In this document: positions 16,205 through 24,615 of the stretch, in pieces
How positions within the stretch are numbered: the first letter of the stretch is position 1
Layout: each line of letters starts with the position of its first letter
Origin: an uncultured Prevotella sp.
GTDB lineage: Bacteria; Bacteroidota; Bacteroidia; Bacteroidales; Bacteroidaceae
Direction: 5' to 3'
Length of the DNA: 27,441 nt
Assembly (NCBI GenBank): GCA_937874345.1
Contig: CALNBT010000261.1
Span: 1 to 27,441, forward strand
Made by a program: the position numbers and the translations under genes
The notes under the pieces: model-generated
The model's database searches: none
What the model was told of the DNA's origin: nothing
Seen by the model: only the letters and a program-made list of their open reading frames with translations

Positions 16205-17278
16205 ATGAATAGTACAAGAAAATTAAACATTGCTGTATTAGCTGGAGATGGTATTGGACCAGAGGTTATGCAGCAAGGAGTCGCTGTATTGAATGCTGTT
16301 GCTGAACGCTTTGGACATCAATTTAATTATAAGGAAGCCATCTGTGGTGCCCATGCCATTGATGCTGTTGGAGATCCCTTTCCCGAAGACACCTTCAATA
16401 CCTGCATGGAAGCAGATGCTGTTTTGTTTGGTGCTGTTGGAGATCCGCGATTTGACAACGACCCAACCGCAAAGGTGAGACCTGAGCATGGACTTCTTGC
16501 CATGCGCAAAAAGTTAGGATTGTATGCCAATGTCCGTCCTGTACAAACTTTCGATAGCTTGCTGCACAATTCTCCTTTGAAGGAAGAGTTGATTAAAGGT
16601 GCAGATTTTGTCGTCATTAGAGAATTGACAGGTGGCATGTATTTTGGTGAAAAGTACCAAGATAACGACAAAGCCTACGACACAAATTATTATACCCGTC
16701 CAGAAGTTGAACGAATTTTGAAAGTTGCTTTCACACTGGCAGAAAAGCGCAACCACCACCTCACGGTTGTAGACAAGGCTAATGTGTTGGCTTCTTCTCG
16801 TCTTTGGAGACAAATTGCGCAAGAAATGGAGTCACAATATCCTGATGTTCATACAGACTACATGTACATTGATAATGCTTCCATGCGCGTGTTGACCGAA
16901 CCAAAGTTCTTCGATGTCGTTGTTACAGAGAATACTTTTGGAGATATTCTGACAGATGAAACTAGCTGTATTACCGGTAGTATGGGTCTTCAGCCATCAG
17001 CCTCTTTAGGTGAACATACACCGTTGTTTGAACCGGTTCATGGCTCTTGGCCGCAAGCTGCAGGTAAGAATTTGGCAAATCCCATTGCTCAGATATTGTC
17101 AGCTGCCATGCTTTTGGAACATTTTGGCTTGAAGGAGGAAGGAAAAGTCATTCGAGACGCCGTAAATAAAAGCCTTGATGCGAATGTCAGAACACCAGAA
17201 ATTCAAGTTGATGGCGGTGCCGCCTATGGTACGAAAGAGGTTGGTACTTGGATCGTTGATTATATCAAAAGGGCTTAA
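16205..17278 (+). CDS. leuB: 3-isopropylmalate dehydrogenase
   Basis: NAD-dependent oxidative decarboxylation of 3-isopropylmalate, last operon-specific step to leucine. The ATG at 16205 (MNSTRKLNIAVLAGDGIGPEV) gives 357 residues, normal for LeuB; an in-frame ATG at 16175 overlaps the preceding gene and adds ten unlike residues. Motifs are ELTGGMYFGEK, VDKANVLASSRLWR (catalytic Lys), YIDNASMRVL and TSCITGSMGLQPSASLG. It starts 16 bases after the previous gene and is followed by a terminator, so it ends the operon. Confidence 0.97.
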   Translation: MNSTRKLNIAVLAGDGIGPEVMQQGVAVLNAVAERFGHQFNYKEAICGAHAIDAVGDPFPEDTFNTCMEADAVLFGAVGDPRFDNDPTAKVRPEHGLLAMRKKLGLYANVRPVQTFDSLLHNSPLKEELIKGADFVVIRELTGGMYFGEKYQDNDKAYDTNYYTRPEVERILKVAFTLAEKRNHHLTVVDKANVLASSRLWRQIAQEMESQYPDVHTDYMYIDNASMRVLTEPKFFDVVVTENTFGDILTDETSCITGSMGLQPSASLGEHTPLFEPVHGSWPQAAGKNLANPIAQILSAAMLLEHFGLKEEGKVIRDAVNKSLDANVRTPEIQVDGGAAYGTKEVGTWIVDYIKRA

Positions 17279-17307
17279 AGCAAAGACTTGATTCGATAAA
17301 AAAGCAT

Positions 17308-17345
17308 AATAGCAGGTATTGGACAACCCAATGTCTGCTATTTTT
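17308..17345 (+). terminator. Terminator of the leu operon
   Basis: AATAGCAG (17308-17315) pairs perfectly with CTGCTATT (17335-17342), and ATTGG with CCAAT pairs further inside; a run of five T follows (17341-17345). It lies 30 bases after the leuB stop. Confidence 0.8.
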
Positions 17346-17348
17346 GGT

Positions 17349-17356
17349 TATCTTTG
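17349..17356 (+). promoter_or_regulatory. -7 box upstream of the TPR gene
   Basis: TATCTTTG directly follows the T-run of the leu terminator. No TTG lies 19-21 bases upstream, so only the -7 element is supported. It would start a transcript about 75 bases before the ATG at 17436. Confidence 0.45.
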
Positions 17357-17435
17357 CAATACATTGTTGGTGAAAGGTTGGTGCAACATCGTACGTATTG
17401 CTTTCATCTCAACGATAATTATCATATAAAATGAC

Positions 17436-18128
17436 ATGAATAGGACCATATATCAGCTAATAGGGGCAATCGCTTTCAGCATCTTGCCACATGTTACACT
17501 TCATGCTCAGAATGCTGAAGCATTGCGGGATAGCTTAAAACAGGCCACCGAAGCCTTGGCATATCGTCCCGACAGTGTAGACTTGCGCTTGAAAAAAGCT
17601 GCATGGAACATGTTGTTGGAACAATGGGATTACGCTAAAAGCGAATACGACATTATCTTAAAGTATTATCCGGATAATGTTGCCGGATTATATTATCGTG
17701 GATACGCCAACCAAAAGTTGGGACGGTACAATTTCGCCCGCTTGGATTATGAAAACCTTTTGAAAGTCGTTCCAGGCCATTTTTCTGGATTATTGGGTTT
17801 AGCTTTGCTCAATCAGCAAGACAAACATTATACCGATGCCATGAATCAAATCAACACCTTGGTTACGCTTTATCCTGATAGTGCTGTGGCTTATGCTGCC
17901 AGAGCTGGGATAGAACAAGAAAGAGGCATGATGGATTTGGCCGAGTACGATTATACAGAGGCACTCAATCACCACCCAAACCAGCAGGATTATTTGTTAA
18001 ATAGAGCCGATGTACGCATCAAACTGGGACAGTTCGAAAAAGCCAAAGAAGATGTTGAACGTTTGGTTCAATTAGGAGTACCCCGGCCGGGATTGTTAGA
18101 ATGGTATAGAAGACAGACTAAAAAATAG
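17436..18128 (+). CDS. Secreted TPR repeat protein
   Basis: A 230-residue protein with a signal peptide ending LHAQ at about residue 25. The rest is helical with several TPR units: AGLYYRGYANQKLGRYNFARLDYENLLKVVP, AVAYAARAGIEQERGMMDLAEYDYTEALNHHP-like periodicity, and a last unit near residues 185-215. TPR proteins are scaffolds for protein contacts; the partner is unknown. It has its own -7 box after the leu terminator and converges on the kinase genes. The family is common in Bacteroidales, usually annotated only as TPR protein. Confidence 0.8.
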   Translation: MNRTIYQLIGAIAFSILPHVTLHAQNAEALRDSLKQATEALAYRPDSVDLRLKKAAWNMLLEQWDYAKSEYDIILKYYPDNVAGLYYRGYANQKLGRYNFARLDYENLLKVVPGHFSGLLGLALLNQQDKHYTDAMNQINTLVTLYPDSAVAYAARAGIEQERGMMDLAEYDYTEALNHHPNQQDYLLNRADVRIKLGQFEKAKEDVERLVQLGVPRPGLLEWYRRQTKK

Positions 18129-18131
18129 TTT

Positions 18132-18182
18132 AGATCAACAAAGCGGTATTTCATAATCCATGAAACACCGCTTTGTTGATCT
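18132..18182. terminator. Long hairpin between convergent genes
   Basis: A 16-base perfect inverted repeat (18132-18147 with 18167-18182), continued inside by six more pairs after one mismatch, around a five-base loop. On the plus strand no T-run follows; on the minus strand ACTATTTTTT follows after a few bases. It probably ends transcription of the kinase genes and perhaps also protects the 3' end of the TPR transcript. Confidence 0.6.
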
Positions 18183-18237
18183 GAGAATGACTCATCCCAT
18201 CATTGATTGAAAAGATGCCAAACCAACTTCTAAATAC

Positions 18238-18864
18238 CTATTTATCATTAAAAGGGAAGAGTCCATATAACCGATCATCAATCATATCTGTTATTACTTG
18301 AAAATCTTTAGGGTTGTCTTTGAATTTCAAATGGTCGCCATCTACTATCATCAGTTTGCCCTTGTATCCGCTAATCCAATCTTCATATAATGTATTCAAC
18401 CCCTGCAGGTAGTCCAATCGAATTGACTTTTCAAAATCGCGTCCACGTTTTTGAATGTTCGAGACAAGATTAGGAATACCCGAACGAATATAAATCATCA
18501 AATCAGGCAGTTTTACCAATGACATCATCAAATAGAATAAGTCGGTATAATTATCAAAATCCCGATCGCTCATCATGTTCATCTTGTGCAGGTTAGGTGC
18601 GAAAATACACGCATCTTCGAAGATCGTACGGTCTTGGATGATAGTTTCTGTGCTTTTACTGATCTCTACCACATCCTTGAATCGCTTGTTTAGGAAGAAG
18701 ATTTGCAAGTTGAATGACCAACGAGTCATGTCTTCATAGAAATCTGCCAGATAAGGATTGTCATCGACCGGTTCGAAATGAGGAATCCATCCATATCTTT
18801 TGGCAAGCATTGTAGTAAGTGTTGTTTTACCGCTTCCGATGTTTCCGGCTATTGCTATATGCAT
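18238..18864 (-). CDS. Deoxynucleoside kinase (second of a tandem pair)
   Basis: A 208-residue member of the deoxyadenosine/deoxyguanosine kinase family, which phosphorylates salvaged deoxynucleosides to 5'-monophosphates. The P-loop GNIGSGKTTL is at residues 7-16, the substrate region is HFEPVDDNPYLADFY, and TIIQDRTIFED carries the conserved DR pair. IYIRSGIPNLVSNIQKRGRDFE corresponds to the lid region. It is about half identical by eye to the upstream gene, 63 bases away, and is clearly a duplicate. Which deoxynucleoside it prefers cannot be told from the sequence. Confidence 0.9.
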   Translation of the reverse strand: MHIAIAGNIGSGKTTLTTMLAKRYGWIPHFEPVDDNPYLADFYEDMTRWSFNLQIFFLNKRFKDVVEISKSTETIIQDRTIFEDACIFAPNLHKMNMMSDRDFDNYTDLFYLMMSLVKLPDLMIYIRSGIPNLVSNIQKRGRDFEKSIRLDYLQGLNTLYEDWISGYKGKLMIVDGDHLKFKDNPKDFQVITDMIDDRLYGLFPFNDK

Positions 18865-18927
18865 ATTTGCTAGTTCTTAATATTTGACAATGTGGTTGTT
18901 TATTCGTCTAAGGTCCATAGAGACCAT

Positions 18928-19551
18928 TTACATCTTAGAAAATAAACCGTATAATTCAGCATTAACGGCATCGAGTATTTTTGAAAAATCTTTAGGGTTA
19001 TGCTCGAAATCCAGTTCATCAGCTTCTATAATCATTTTCTTTCCTTTGTATTTGTTGAAGATAAAGTCTTCGTAACGTTCGTTCAAGTTGTTGAGATATT
19101 CAATCGGAATGGTCTGTTCGTAGTCTCTTCCACGCAGTTGGATATGTTCAACAAGATGTGGAACCGACGAACGCAGATAAATCATCAGGTCTGGATAACG
19201 TACAATCATCAACATTGCCTCGAACAATTCCATATAAGTATCAAAGTCCCTCTCGTTCAAATGTCCCATTGCCCTGTTGTTGGCAGCAAAGACATAGACA
19301 CCTTCATAAATAGACCTGTCTTGAACGATGGTTTCTTTTGATTTGGTTATTTCAATCAAATCGTGGAAGCGTTGCTTTAAAAAATAGACCTCAAGGTTAA
19401 ATGCCCATCGTTCTATCGACCGATAATAATCCTGAAGATAGGGATTCACGTCCACAGACTCTATTCGTGGGGTCCATCCGTAATATTGCGCCAACATTTT
19501 TGTCAGCGTAGTTTTACCACTTCCTATATTTCCTGCTATAGCAATATGCAC
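18928..19551 (-). CDS. Deoxynucleoside kinase (first of a tandem pair)
   Basis: A 207-residue paralogue of the next gene, same family. It starts with GTG (MHIAIAGNIGSGKTTLT), where the sister gene has ATG at the same point, so the start is supported by alignment of the two. P-loop at 7-16, then RIESVDVNPYLQDYYRS, TIVQDRSIYEGVYVFA and IYLRSSVPHLVEHIQLRGRDYE. The promoter at 19652-19682 gives a leader of about 95 bases. Paired deoxyadenosine and deoxyguanosine kinases that form mixed dimers are known in some Lactobacillus; whether that holds here is inference. Confidence 0.9.
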   Translation of the reverse strand: MHIAIAGNIGSGKTTLTKMLAQYYGWTPRIESVDVNPYLQDYYRSIERWAFNLEVYFLKQRFHDLIEITKSKETIVQDRSIYEGVYVFAANNRAMGHLNERDFDTYMELFEAMLMIVRYPDLMIYLRSSVPHLVEHIQLRGRDYEQTIPIEYLNNLNERYEDFIFNKYKGKKMIIEADELDFEHNPKDFSKILDAVNAELYGLFSKM

Positions 19552-19651
19552 TCTGTTTTGGAGAATAAAAATGAAACTTTAACTGTTGGGTACGGGAAAG
19601 TAAGACGTTTTCAACTGGTAAGATGATAGGTCGGTTTCTCTCCTGGTTTTG

Positions 19652-19682
19652 CAAAGTTAATCGAAACCAAGCACAAATCAAA
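19652..19682 (-). promoter_or_regulatory. Promoter of the deoxynucleoside kinase pair
   Basis: On the minus strand TTTG (19682-19679), exactly 19 bases, then TAACTTTG (19659-19652): a perfect -33/-7 pair. The expected start of transcription is near 19647. Confidence 0.8.
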
Positions 19683-20008
19683 ATATATTCCTTGAATTTT
19701 ATGCCCGAGAATAGGAGGGTGATAATCCGAAATTGTAGGGTATGAATAGCGAAAATAGCTTGTTTTCAAAAGGTTAGCATGTCCTTTCAAAAGATTCACT
19801 TTGCCATAAAATGATTGAATTGTGACATAGTGTTGCAATATGCGGCAAATCGATAGGCAAAGTCAATGACTTTATGAATCAAAACCATCAAGATCGTTTA
19901 TCAATATCATGCGGTTTGTTAATCCACACAGAAGTGCTCTTAAATAGAATGAGAACAAGGAAAAGAAAGACTGTTTGCGACCAAACGACCGAACAACACA
20001 TATGGCAA
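19683..20008. other. Non-coding gap between the kinase promoter and radA
   Basis: About 325 bases with no supported gene. Apart from the 21-base repeat nothing is recognised: no T-run terminator after radA and no RNA family I know. Frames on both strands (19611-19838 minus, 19874-20095 plus) show no domain and overlap a promoter or radA. Confidence 0.4.
19764..19793. repeat. Two 21-base repeat units that can also fold as a hairpin
   Basis: TTTCAAAAG occurs at 19764-19772 and 19785-19793, a 21-base period. Read on the minus strand, TTTTGAAAGG and CCTTTTGAAAA can pair (ten pairs, two G-U) around a nine-base loop. It lies in the long gap between the kinase promoter and radA. Two copies are few, so this may be a remnant of a longer repeat or a transcript 3' structure of radA. 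Confidence 0.35.
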
Positions 20009-21394
20009 TCAGCCAAACAACGCTCTCAAGGCCTCTTCAACCTTTCTCACTGGATGAAGCTCGATGTGGTATTTATTTTGTGGCAGTCCCTGTAGATTAT
20101 ATTTGGGAATAATCATGTGCTTGAATCCTAATTTTTCAGCTTCCATAATACGTTGCTCTATGCGGTTGACAGGACGCACCTCTCCGCTTAGTCCTACTTC
20201 TCCTGCCATACACCATTGACTTTCAATAGCAGTATCCACATTGCTAGACAGTACAGCCGCAATAACGCTTAAATCCATGGCCAGATCGGTTACGCGTAAC
20301 CCTCCCGCGATATTGAGGAAAACATCCTTCTGCATCAGTTTGAAGCCTACTCGTTTTTCCAAGACTGCCAATAACATGTTCAATCTTCGCTGGTCGAAAC
20401 CCGTTGCCGACCGTTGAGGCGTTCCATAAGCTGCCGAAGACACGAGTGCTTGGGTTTCAACCAGGAATGGCCGAACACCTTCAATGGCACTGGATATGGC
20501 GATGCCACTCAGTCCTTCATGGTCTTGTGAGAGTAATAATTCAGATGGGTTACTGACTTGCCGAAGGCCATTTTGTTGCATCTCATAGATGCCCAGTTCG
20601 GAAGTACTGCCAAATCGGTTTTTGATAGAACGCAGAATGCGGTACATATAATGTTGGTCGCCTTCAAATTGTATCACGGCATCAACGATGTGTTCAAGTA
20701 TTTTCGGGCCGGCAAGGGATCCCTCTTTATTGATATGTCCGATGAGAACAACTGGAGCGCCACTGTTCTTGGCAAAATGTAACAGTAGCGCCGCACACTC
20801 TCTTACCTGGGTAATGCTTCCAGGAGAACTCTCGACACGTTCCGTTGAAATGGTTTGTATGGAATCGATGATGACCAATTCTGGTTTTACCTCCTTGATT
20901 TGCTCAAAGATGTTTTCCAAGGATGTTTCGCATAAGATGATCAAATGATCATTTGTTGTCCGTGAAAGACGTTGGGCACGCATTTTCAACTGGTGTGCAC
21001 TTTCTTCACCACTGATATAAAGAACGCGTTTGTCAGTCATTGCAAGGGTCGTCTGAAGAATCAAGGTGCTCTTACCAATACCCGGTTCACCACCCAAAAG
21101 GACAATAGAACCCATGACAAGGCCACCACCTAAAACTCGATTCAGTTCATCATCGTGCATATCCATGCGCGTTTCTCCCTGAGCAGGGATGTCAGTCAAC
21201 CGAACAGGCTTGTTCTTTCCACCGTAGTTCCCAAAGGATTCGGCAGCAGATTTTGCAGCGTTATTCTTGGGTTCACCACTTATTCTGAATTCCTTGAAGG
21301 TGTTCCATTGGTTGCAACTGGGGCACTTCCCAATCCATTTAGTAGACTCATACCCGCAATTCGAACAAACATACGCAATTTTGTCTTTCGCCAT
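20009..21394 (-). CDS. radA: DNA repair protein RadA
   Basis: RadA (Sms) is a RecA-related helicase that extends branches during recombination and repair. From the ATG at 21394 it is 461 residues. The zinc finger is C10, C13, C24, C27 (CSNCGYESTKWIGKCPSC); Walker A is GEPGIGKS at about 102-109; the RadA-specific KNRFG motif is at 258-262; the last third is a Lon-protease-like domain (LVSSAAYGTPQRSATGFD, GLSGEVRPV). A TTG further upstream (21415) would give seven more residues but lies inside the -7 box, so it cannot be the start. Confidence 0.97.
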   Translation of the reverse strand: MAKDKIAYVCSNCGYESTKWIGKCPSCNQWNTFKEFRISGEPKNNAAKSAAESFGNYGGKNKPVRLTDIPAQGETRMDMHDDELNRVLGGGLVMGSIVLLGGEPGIGKSTLILQTTLAMTDKRVLYISGEESAHQLKMRAQRLSRTTNDHLIILCETSLENIFEQIKEVKPELVIIDSIQTISTERVESSPGSITQVRECAALLLHFAKNSGAPVVLIGHINKEGSLAGPKILEHIVDAVIQFEGDQHYMYRILRSIKNRFGSTSELGIYEMQQNGLRQVSNPSELLLSQDHEGLSGIAISSAIEGVRPFLVETQALVSSAAYGTPQRSATGFDQRRLNMLLAVLEKRVGFKLMQKDVFLNIAGGLRVTDLAMDLSVIAAVLSSNVDTAIESQWCMAGEVGLSGEVRPVNRIEQRIMEAEKLGFKHMIIPKYNLQGLPQNKYHIELHPVRKVEEALRALFG

Positions 21395-21412
21395 GTAAGA
21401 TGTATTTAAAGA

Positions 21413-21444
21413 CAAATGTAGTAATAAATTTTCTTAGAATCAAA
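21413..21444 (-). promoter_or_regulatory. Promoter of radA
   Basis: On the minus strand TTTG (21444-21441), 20 bases, then TACATTTG (21420-21413). The ATG follows 18 bases later. The position of the box decides the radA start. Confidence 0.75.
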
Positions 21445-21453
21445 ATTAATCAT

Positions 21454-21461
21454 TAAATTTG
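21454..21461 (+). promoter_or_regulatory. -7 box of the lipoprotein/TPR unit
   Basis: TAAATTTG fits TAnnTTTG; a clear -33 element is missing (TTTT lies 21 bases upstream). Six bases separate it from the ATG at 21468, so the transcript would have almost no leader. Confidence 0.5.
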
Positions 21462-21467
21462 CATCAT

Positions 21468-22382
21468 ATGAAAAGAATAACTCTTTTGTTGATGGCTTTC
21501 ATTTTGTTATGCAGTTGCGGACAATCTTTCGAAGAAAAAAGAAGGCTGACAAAGGCTGAGAAGCAGAGACTTGTAAAAGAAAATGCCGAAGCCTTGAAAA
21601 TCGCTGTGATGCCTACGTTAGACTGTTTGCCCCTTTACGTGGCCCAACAGCTGCATCTATTTGATACGCTGAAAGTAAACGTCAGATTAAAACCCTTTAC
21701 AGCACAGATGGACTGTGATACTGCTATTGTGGGTGGATCGGTAGAAGGTGTTGTTTCTGATTTGATTCGCACTGAAAAACTCAAGAAAGATGGCCATGCT
21801 TTGGATTATCTAACGTCAACGGTTCTAGAATGGCAACTGCTCAGTAACCGAAGAGCTCGTTTGAGAAAAATAGATCAGCTGGGTGATAAAATGATTGCCA
21901 TGACCCGTTATTCGGGAACAGACTATCTTACAGATAGAGCTTTACAAGGTGTTAAGACCAATGCCCAAGTGTTTAAAGTACAGATCAATGATGTAAATAT
22001 AAGACTACAAATGCTGTTGAACAATGAGATGGATGCCATGTGGCTTCCGGAACCACAGGCAACAACAGCGAGATTGCAAAAACACTTGGTCTTGTTGGAA
22101 AGCAACAAGTTGGGAGAGCATCTGGGTGTGATTGCCTTTCGCCATATTTCGATGAAGACAAAGCATCGTCAACAACAATTGACGCTCTTTGAGAAAGGTT
22201 ACAATAATGCCGTTGACTCGATAAATAAGAATGGATTGAAATACTATTCTGACCTTATTGTTCAATTTTGTGGAACAAAAACCAGTACCGTTCAATCTTT
22301 ACCCAACATCAAGTTTCAGAAAATCACCCAACCGCTTGAGGCAAATGTTGAGAAAGCACGTCAATATGTGAGTAAGCTATAA
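21468..22382 (+). CDS. Lipoprotein resembling ABC solute-binding proteins
   Basis: A 304-residue lipoprotein starting MKRITLLLMAFILLCSC, lipobox LCSC with C17. The body has the look of a periplasmic binding protein of the SsuA/NMT1 type: LKIAVMPTLDCLPLYVAQQLHLF near the N-terminus, then DCDTAIVGGSVEGVVSDLI, and a second lobe with MTRYSGTDYLTDRALQG. No permease or ATPase gene is adjacent, so it may bind a ligand for another purpose or serve a transporter elsewhere. A TTG at 21459 is in frame but lies in the -7 box. The next gene starts 28 bases later. Confidence 0.75.
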   Translation: MKRITLLLMAFILLCSCGQSFEEKRRLTKAEKQRLVKENAEALKIAVMPTLDCLPLYVAQQLHLFDTLKVNVRLKPFTAQMDCDTAIVGGSVEGVVSDLIRTEKLKKDGHALDYLTSTVLEWQLLSNRRARLRKIDQLGDKMIAMTRYSGTDYLTDRALQGVKTNAQVFKVQINDVNIRLQMLLNNEMDAMWLPEPQATTARLQKHLVLLESNKLGEHLGVIAFRHISMKTKHRQQQLTLFEKGYNNAVDSINKNGLKYYSDLIVQFCGTKTSTVQSLPNIKFQKITQPLEANVEKARQYVSKL

Positions 22383-22410
22383 CTAAGTTTAAATCCTAAA
22401 AAATTGTATT

Positions 22411-24615
22411 TTGAAATACTCAGATAATGATTTAGAAAAAATAAGGAAAGTCATTACATCCGAACAAAATGTGTCTGTGGCTCTTCATATGATGCGTGCG
22501 TATATTCATATTCACAACCTTACGTATTTGGAATCGCAACTTGACAAGATTGAGGATGACTACAAACGGATGAAAGACTTTATGAAACGTAGCTTGAAGG
22601 ACCCACAGCTCGGTGAGGTTTATAATGGCTTACTGAGAAGTCTATATCGCTTGAACAGCAATATTCAATTGAGTCAGATGATCAAGTTGAACAGTTCATA
22701 CAAAAATGCATATTCTATCGCAAAGAGGTTTCATGTTGATTTCGAGGAGATTAATCAAGAACTTGAGAGTTTTGTGCAGGAACAGACGCTGCTTTCTATT
22801 ACACCTGAACACTTGAGAGATAGTCGAAAGAAGGTGTTGTATGAGACCCACCAGCTTTATTTAGAAACACTCTTTAATGGGATTTTGGTTTCTCGACAAT
22901 GGAATGAAAGCTTGGCTGACTTTGCAGAACATACACTATTGTCTCCAACCATTGACAGCATGGATGCTCAGATGCTGATCAACGCAATATGCCTTTCAAC
23001 GATCGAACTGTTTGATTTGCAAAGATTTCTGACGTTGGTGCATATCTATAATAAATCAACAGACCAGCATCTGCGTCAACGTGCATTGGTAGGGATTGTT
23101 CTTTCTATACCATATGAAGAGGGATTTATCTTTACTGAAATTGGGCAATCCTTGAAATCGATGACAGACGATGAAGAAATTGCAAACGAGTTGCTTGAAC
23201 TACAGATGCAGTTTTTCTATTGTTCGAATGCGGATGCCGACAATGACAAAATTCAAAAGGATATCATTCCTGGATTGATGAAAGGCAATAACCTCACTAT
23301 ATCGAGGACAGGTATCTTTGACAAAGATGAAGACCGTATTCAAGACATATTGAACCCGGAGGCTGCTGAGCAAGCTATGGAAGCTCTGGAAGAGAATTTC
23401 CAGAAGATGCTGAATATGCAAAAAGCAGGATCGGATATCTACTTTGGCGGATTTTCTCAAATGAAACGGTTCGGTTTCTTCATGACTTTAAGCAACTGGT
23501 TTATTCCCTTCTATCCAGAACATCCTGAGCTCGAGAGTGTAAACGCCAAACTGGGTGACACCAAGTTTATGCAGTTACTGGCTGACAATGGTCCCTTCTG
23601 CGATTCTGACAAGTATTCGTTTGCTTTGGCGATGTCTTCGATTCTTGCGCAAATGCCTGCTGAAATGCGGGAGATGTTGAATCATGGTGAAGCAATCGGC
23701 CCGATGATTCCAACGGAAGAGAAGGAAAAACCAGCATACATCCGAAGAATGCTCTTGCAAGACTTGTATCGTTTTTATCGCTTGTATACCAATAAACAGG
23801 ATTTTCATAATCCATTCGATTTGCCGAAGGATGCAAACAGCGTTTTTTTCTTTATGGACCTGGTGTTGCGGGGTACAGCTTTAAAGAATCAAATAATTAA
23901 TTTGGGACATTTTTTGTATAAACATCGCTTCGATCAACAATTGAGGATGCTTTTGGAAGCTTATCCGCTATGGGATGATCCTGATTATTGTAAACTCTTT
24001 GCAAAGGTTCTATATAGACTTAAAGACTATTCTGAAGCTGATCGAGTTTATGACAGGCTTTTGGCAATTGCTCCAAATGACCGGCAAGCTATTCAGGGAA
24101 AAGCAAACTGTTCTTTCCATCTGGAAGAGTATGAAAAAGCAGTGATGTATTATCAACGTGCTTTAGAAAGCGAAGTATCAAATGAACAAATTCAACTGAA
24201 TTTAGCTGTTTCACAGATCAATGGGGTAGATATTGAGGAGGGAATGGCTAAACTTTTTAGACTAAATTATGAGCATCCTGAAAACTTAATGGTTCAACGT
24301 TCTTTGGCATGGGGATATCTTCGTCAAGGAAAGCCAGAAAATGCTGAAACTATTTATGCACGATTGCTTAATAATCAAAAGAAAATTCCTGAGGATAGTC
24401 TAAATGCCGGATATTGTAAATGGTTCTTGATGAAGATTCCGGAGGCAGTAGAACTGTTTCAGAATTTTAAACTTACTCGATCGTCTCAAAAGCAAAACGA
24501 TCAAGATCACCAATCATTGTTTGATATTTTTGTGATGGATTCAAAGCTATTAAGACAGTATCATATCCAAACTGTTGAAGTATACCTGATGATGGATCTT
24601 GTAAATGAAGATTGA
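22411..24615 (+). CDS. TPR repeat protein, cytoplasmic, function unknown
   Basis: A 734-residue protein without signal peptide or membrane helix. The first 500 residues are mostly helical and match nothing I can name; the stretch QAMEALEENFQKMLNMQKAG precedes an aromatic-rich segment (YFGGFSQMKRFGFFMTLSNWFIPFYPEHPE). Residues about 535-690 carry several TPR units (LYRLKDYSEADRVYDRLLAIAPND, FHLEEYEKAVMYYQRALESE, GYLRQGKPENAETIYARLLNN). The start is TTG at 22411; the next in-frame Met codons are at about residues 27-28. Probably co-transcribed with the lipoprotein upstream. Similar large TPR proteins occur in Bacteroidales, with no known role. Confidence 0.8.
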   Translation: MKYSDNDLEKIRKVITSEQNVSVALHMMRAYIHIHNLTYLESQLDKIEDDYKRMKDFMKRSLKDPQLGEVYNGLLRSLYRLNSNIQLSQMIKLNSSYKNAYSIAKRFHVDFEEINQELESFVQEQTLLSITPEHLRDSRKKVLYETHQLYLETLFNGILVSRQWNESLADFAEHTLLSPTIDSMDAQMLINAICLSTIELFDLQRFLTLVHIYNKSTDQHLRQRALVGIVLSIPYEEGFIFTEIGQSLKSMTDDEEIANELLELQMQFFYCSNADADNDKIQKDIIPGLMKGNNLTISRTGIFDKDEDRIQDILNPEAAEQAMEALEENFQKMLNMQKAGSDIYFGGFSQMKRFGFFMTLSNWFIPFYPEHPELESVNAKLGDTKFMQLLADNGPFCDSDKYSFALAMSSILAQMPAEMREMLNHGEAIGPMIPTEEKEKPAYIRRMLLQDLYRFYRLYTNKQDFHNPFDLPKDANSVFFFMDLVLRGTALKNQIINLGHFLYKHRFDQQLRMLLEAYPLWDDPDYCKLFAKVLYRLKDYSEADRVYDRLLAIAPNDRQAIQGKANCSFHLEEYEKAVMYYQRALESEVSNEQIQLNLAVSQINGVDIEEGMAKLFRLNYEHPENLMVQRSLAWGYLRQGKPENAETIYARLLNNQKKIPEDSLNAGYCKWFLMKIPEAVELFQNFKLTRSSQKQNDQDHQSLFDIFVMDSKLLRQYHIQTVEVYLMMDLVNED

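Noticed and set aside
19611..19838. 75-codon ORF on the minus strand
   Set aside because: It reads through the kinase promoter (perfect -33 and -7 boxes) and has no recognisable domain; kept only as a finding about the gap.
21395..21415. Longer radA start at TTG 21415
   Set aside because: The TTG lies in the -7 box of the radA promoter, and the ATG at 21394 gives the normal RadA N-terminus just before the zinc finger.
21459..21467. Longer lipoprotein start at TTG 21459
   Set aside because: It lies in the -7 box; the ATG at 21468 gives a proper lipoprotein signal peptide.
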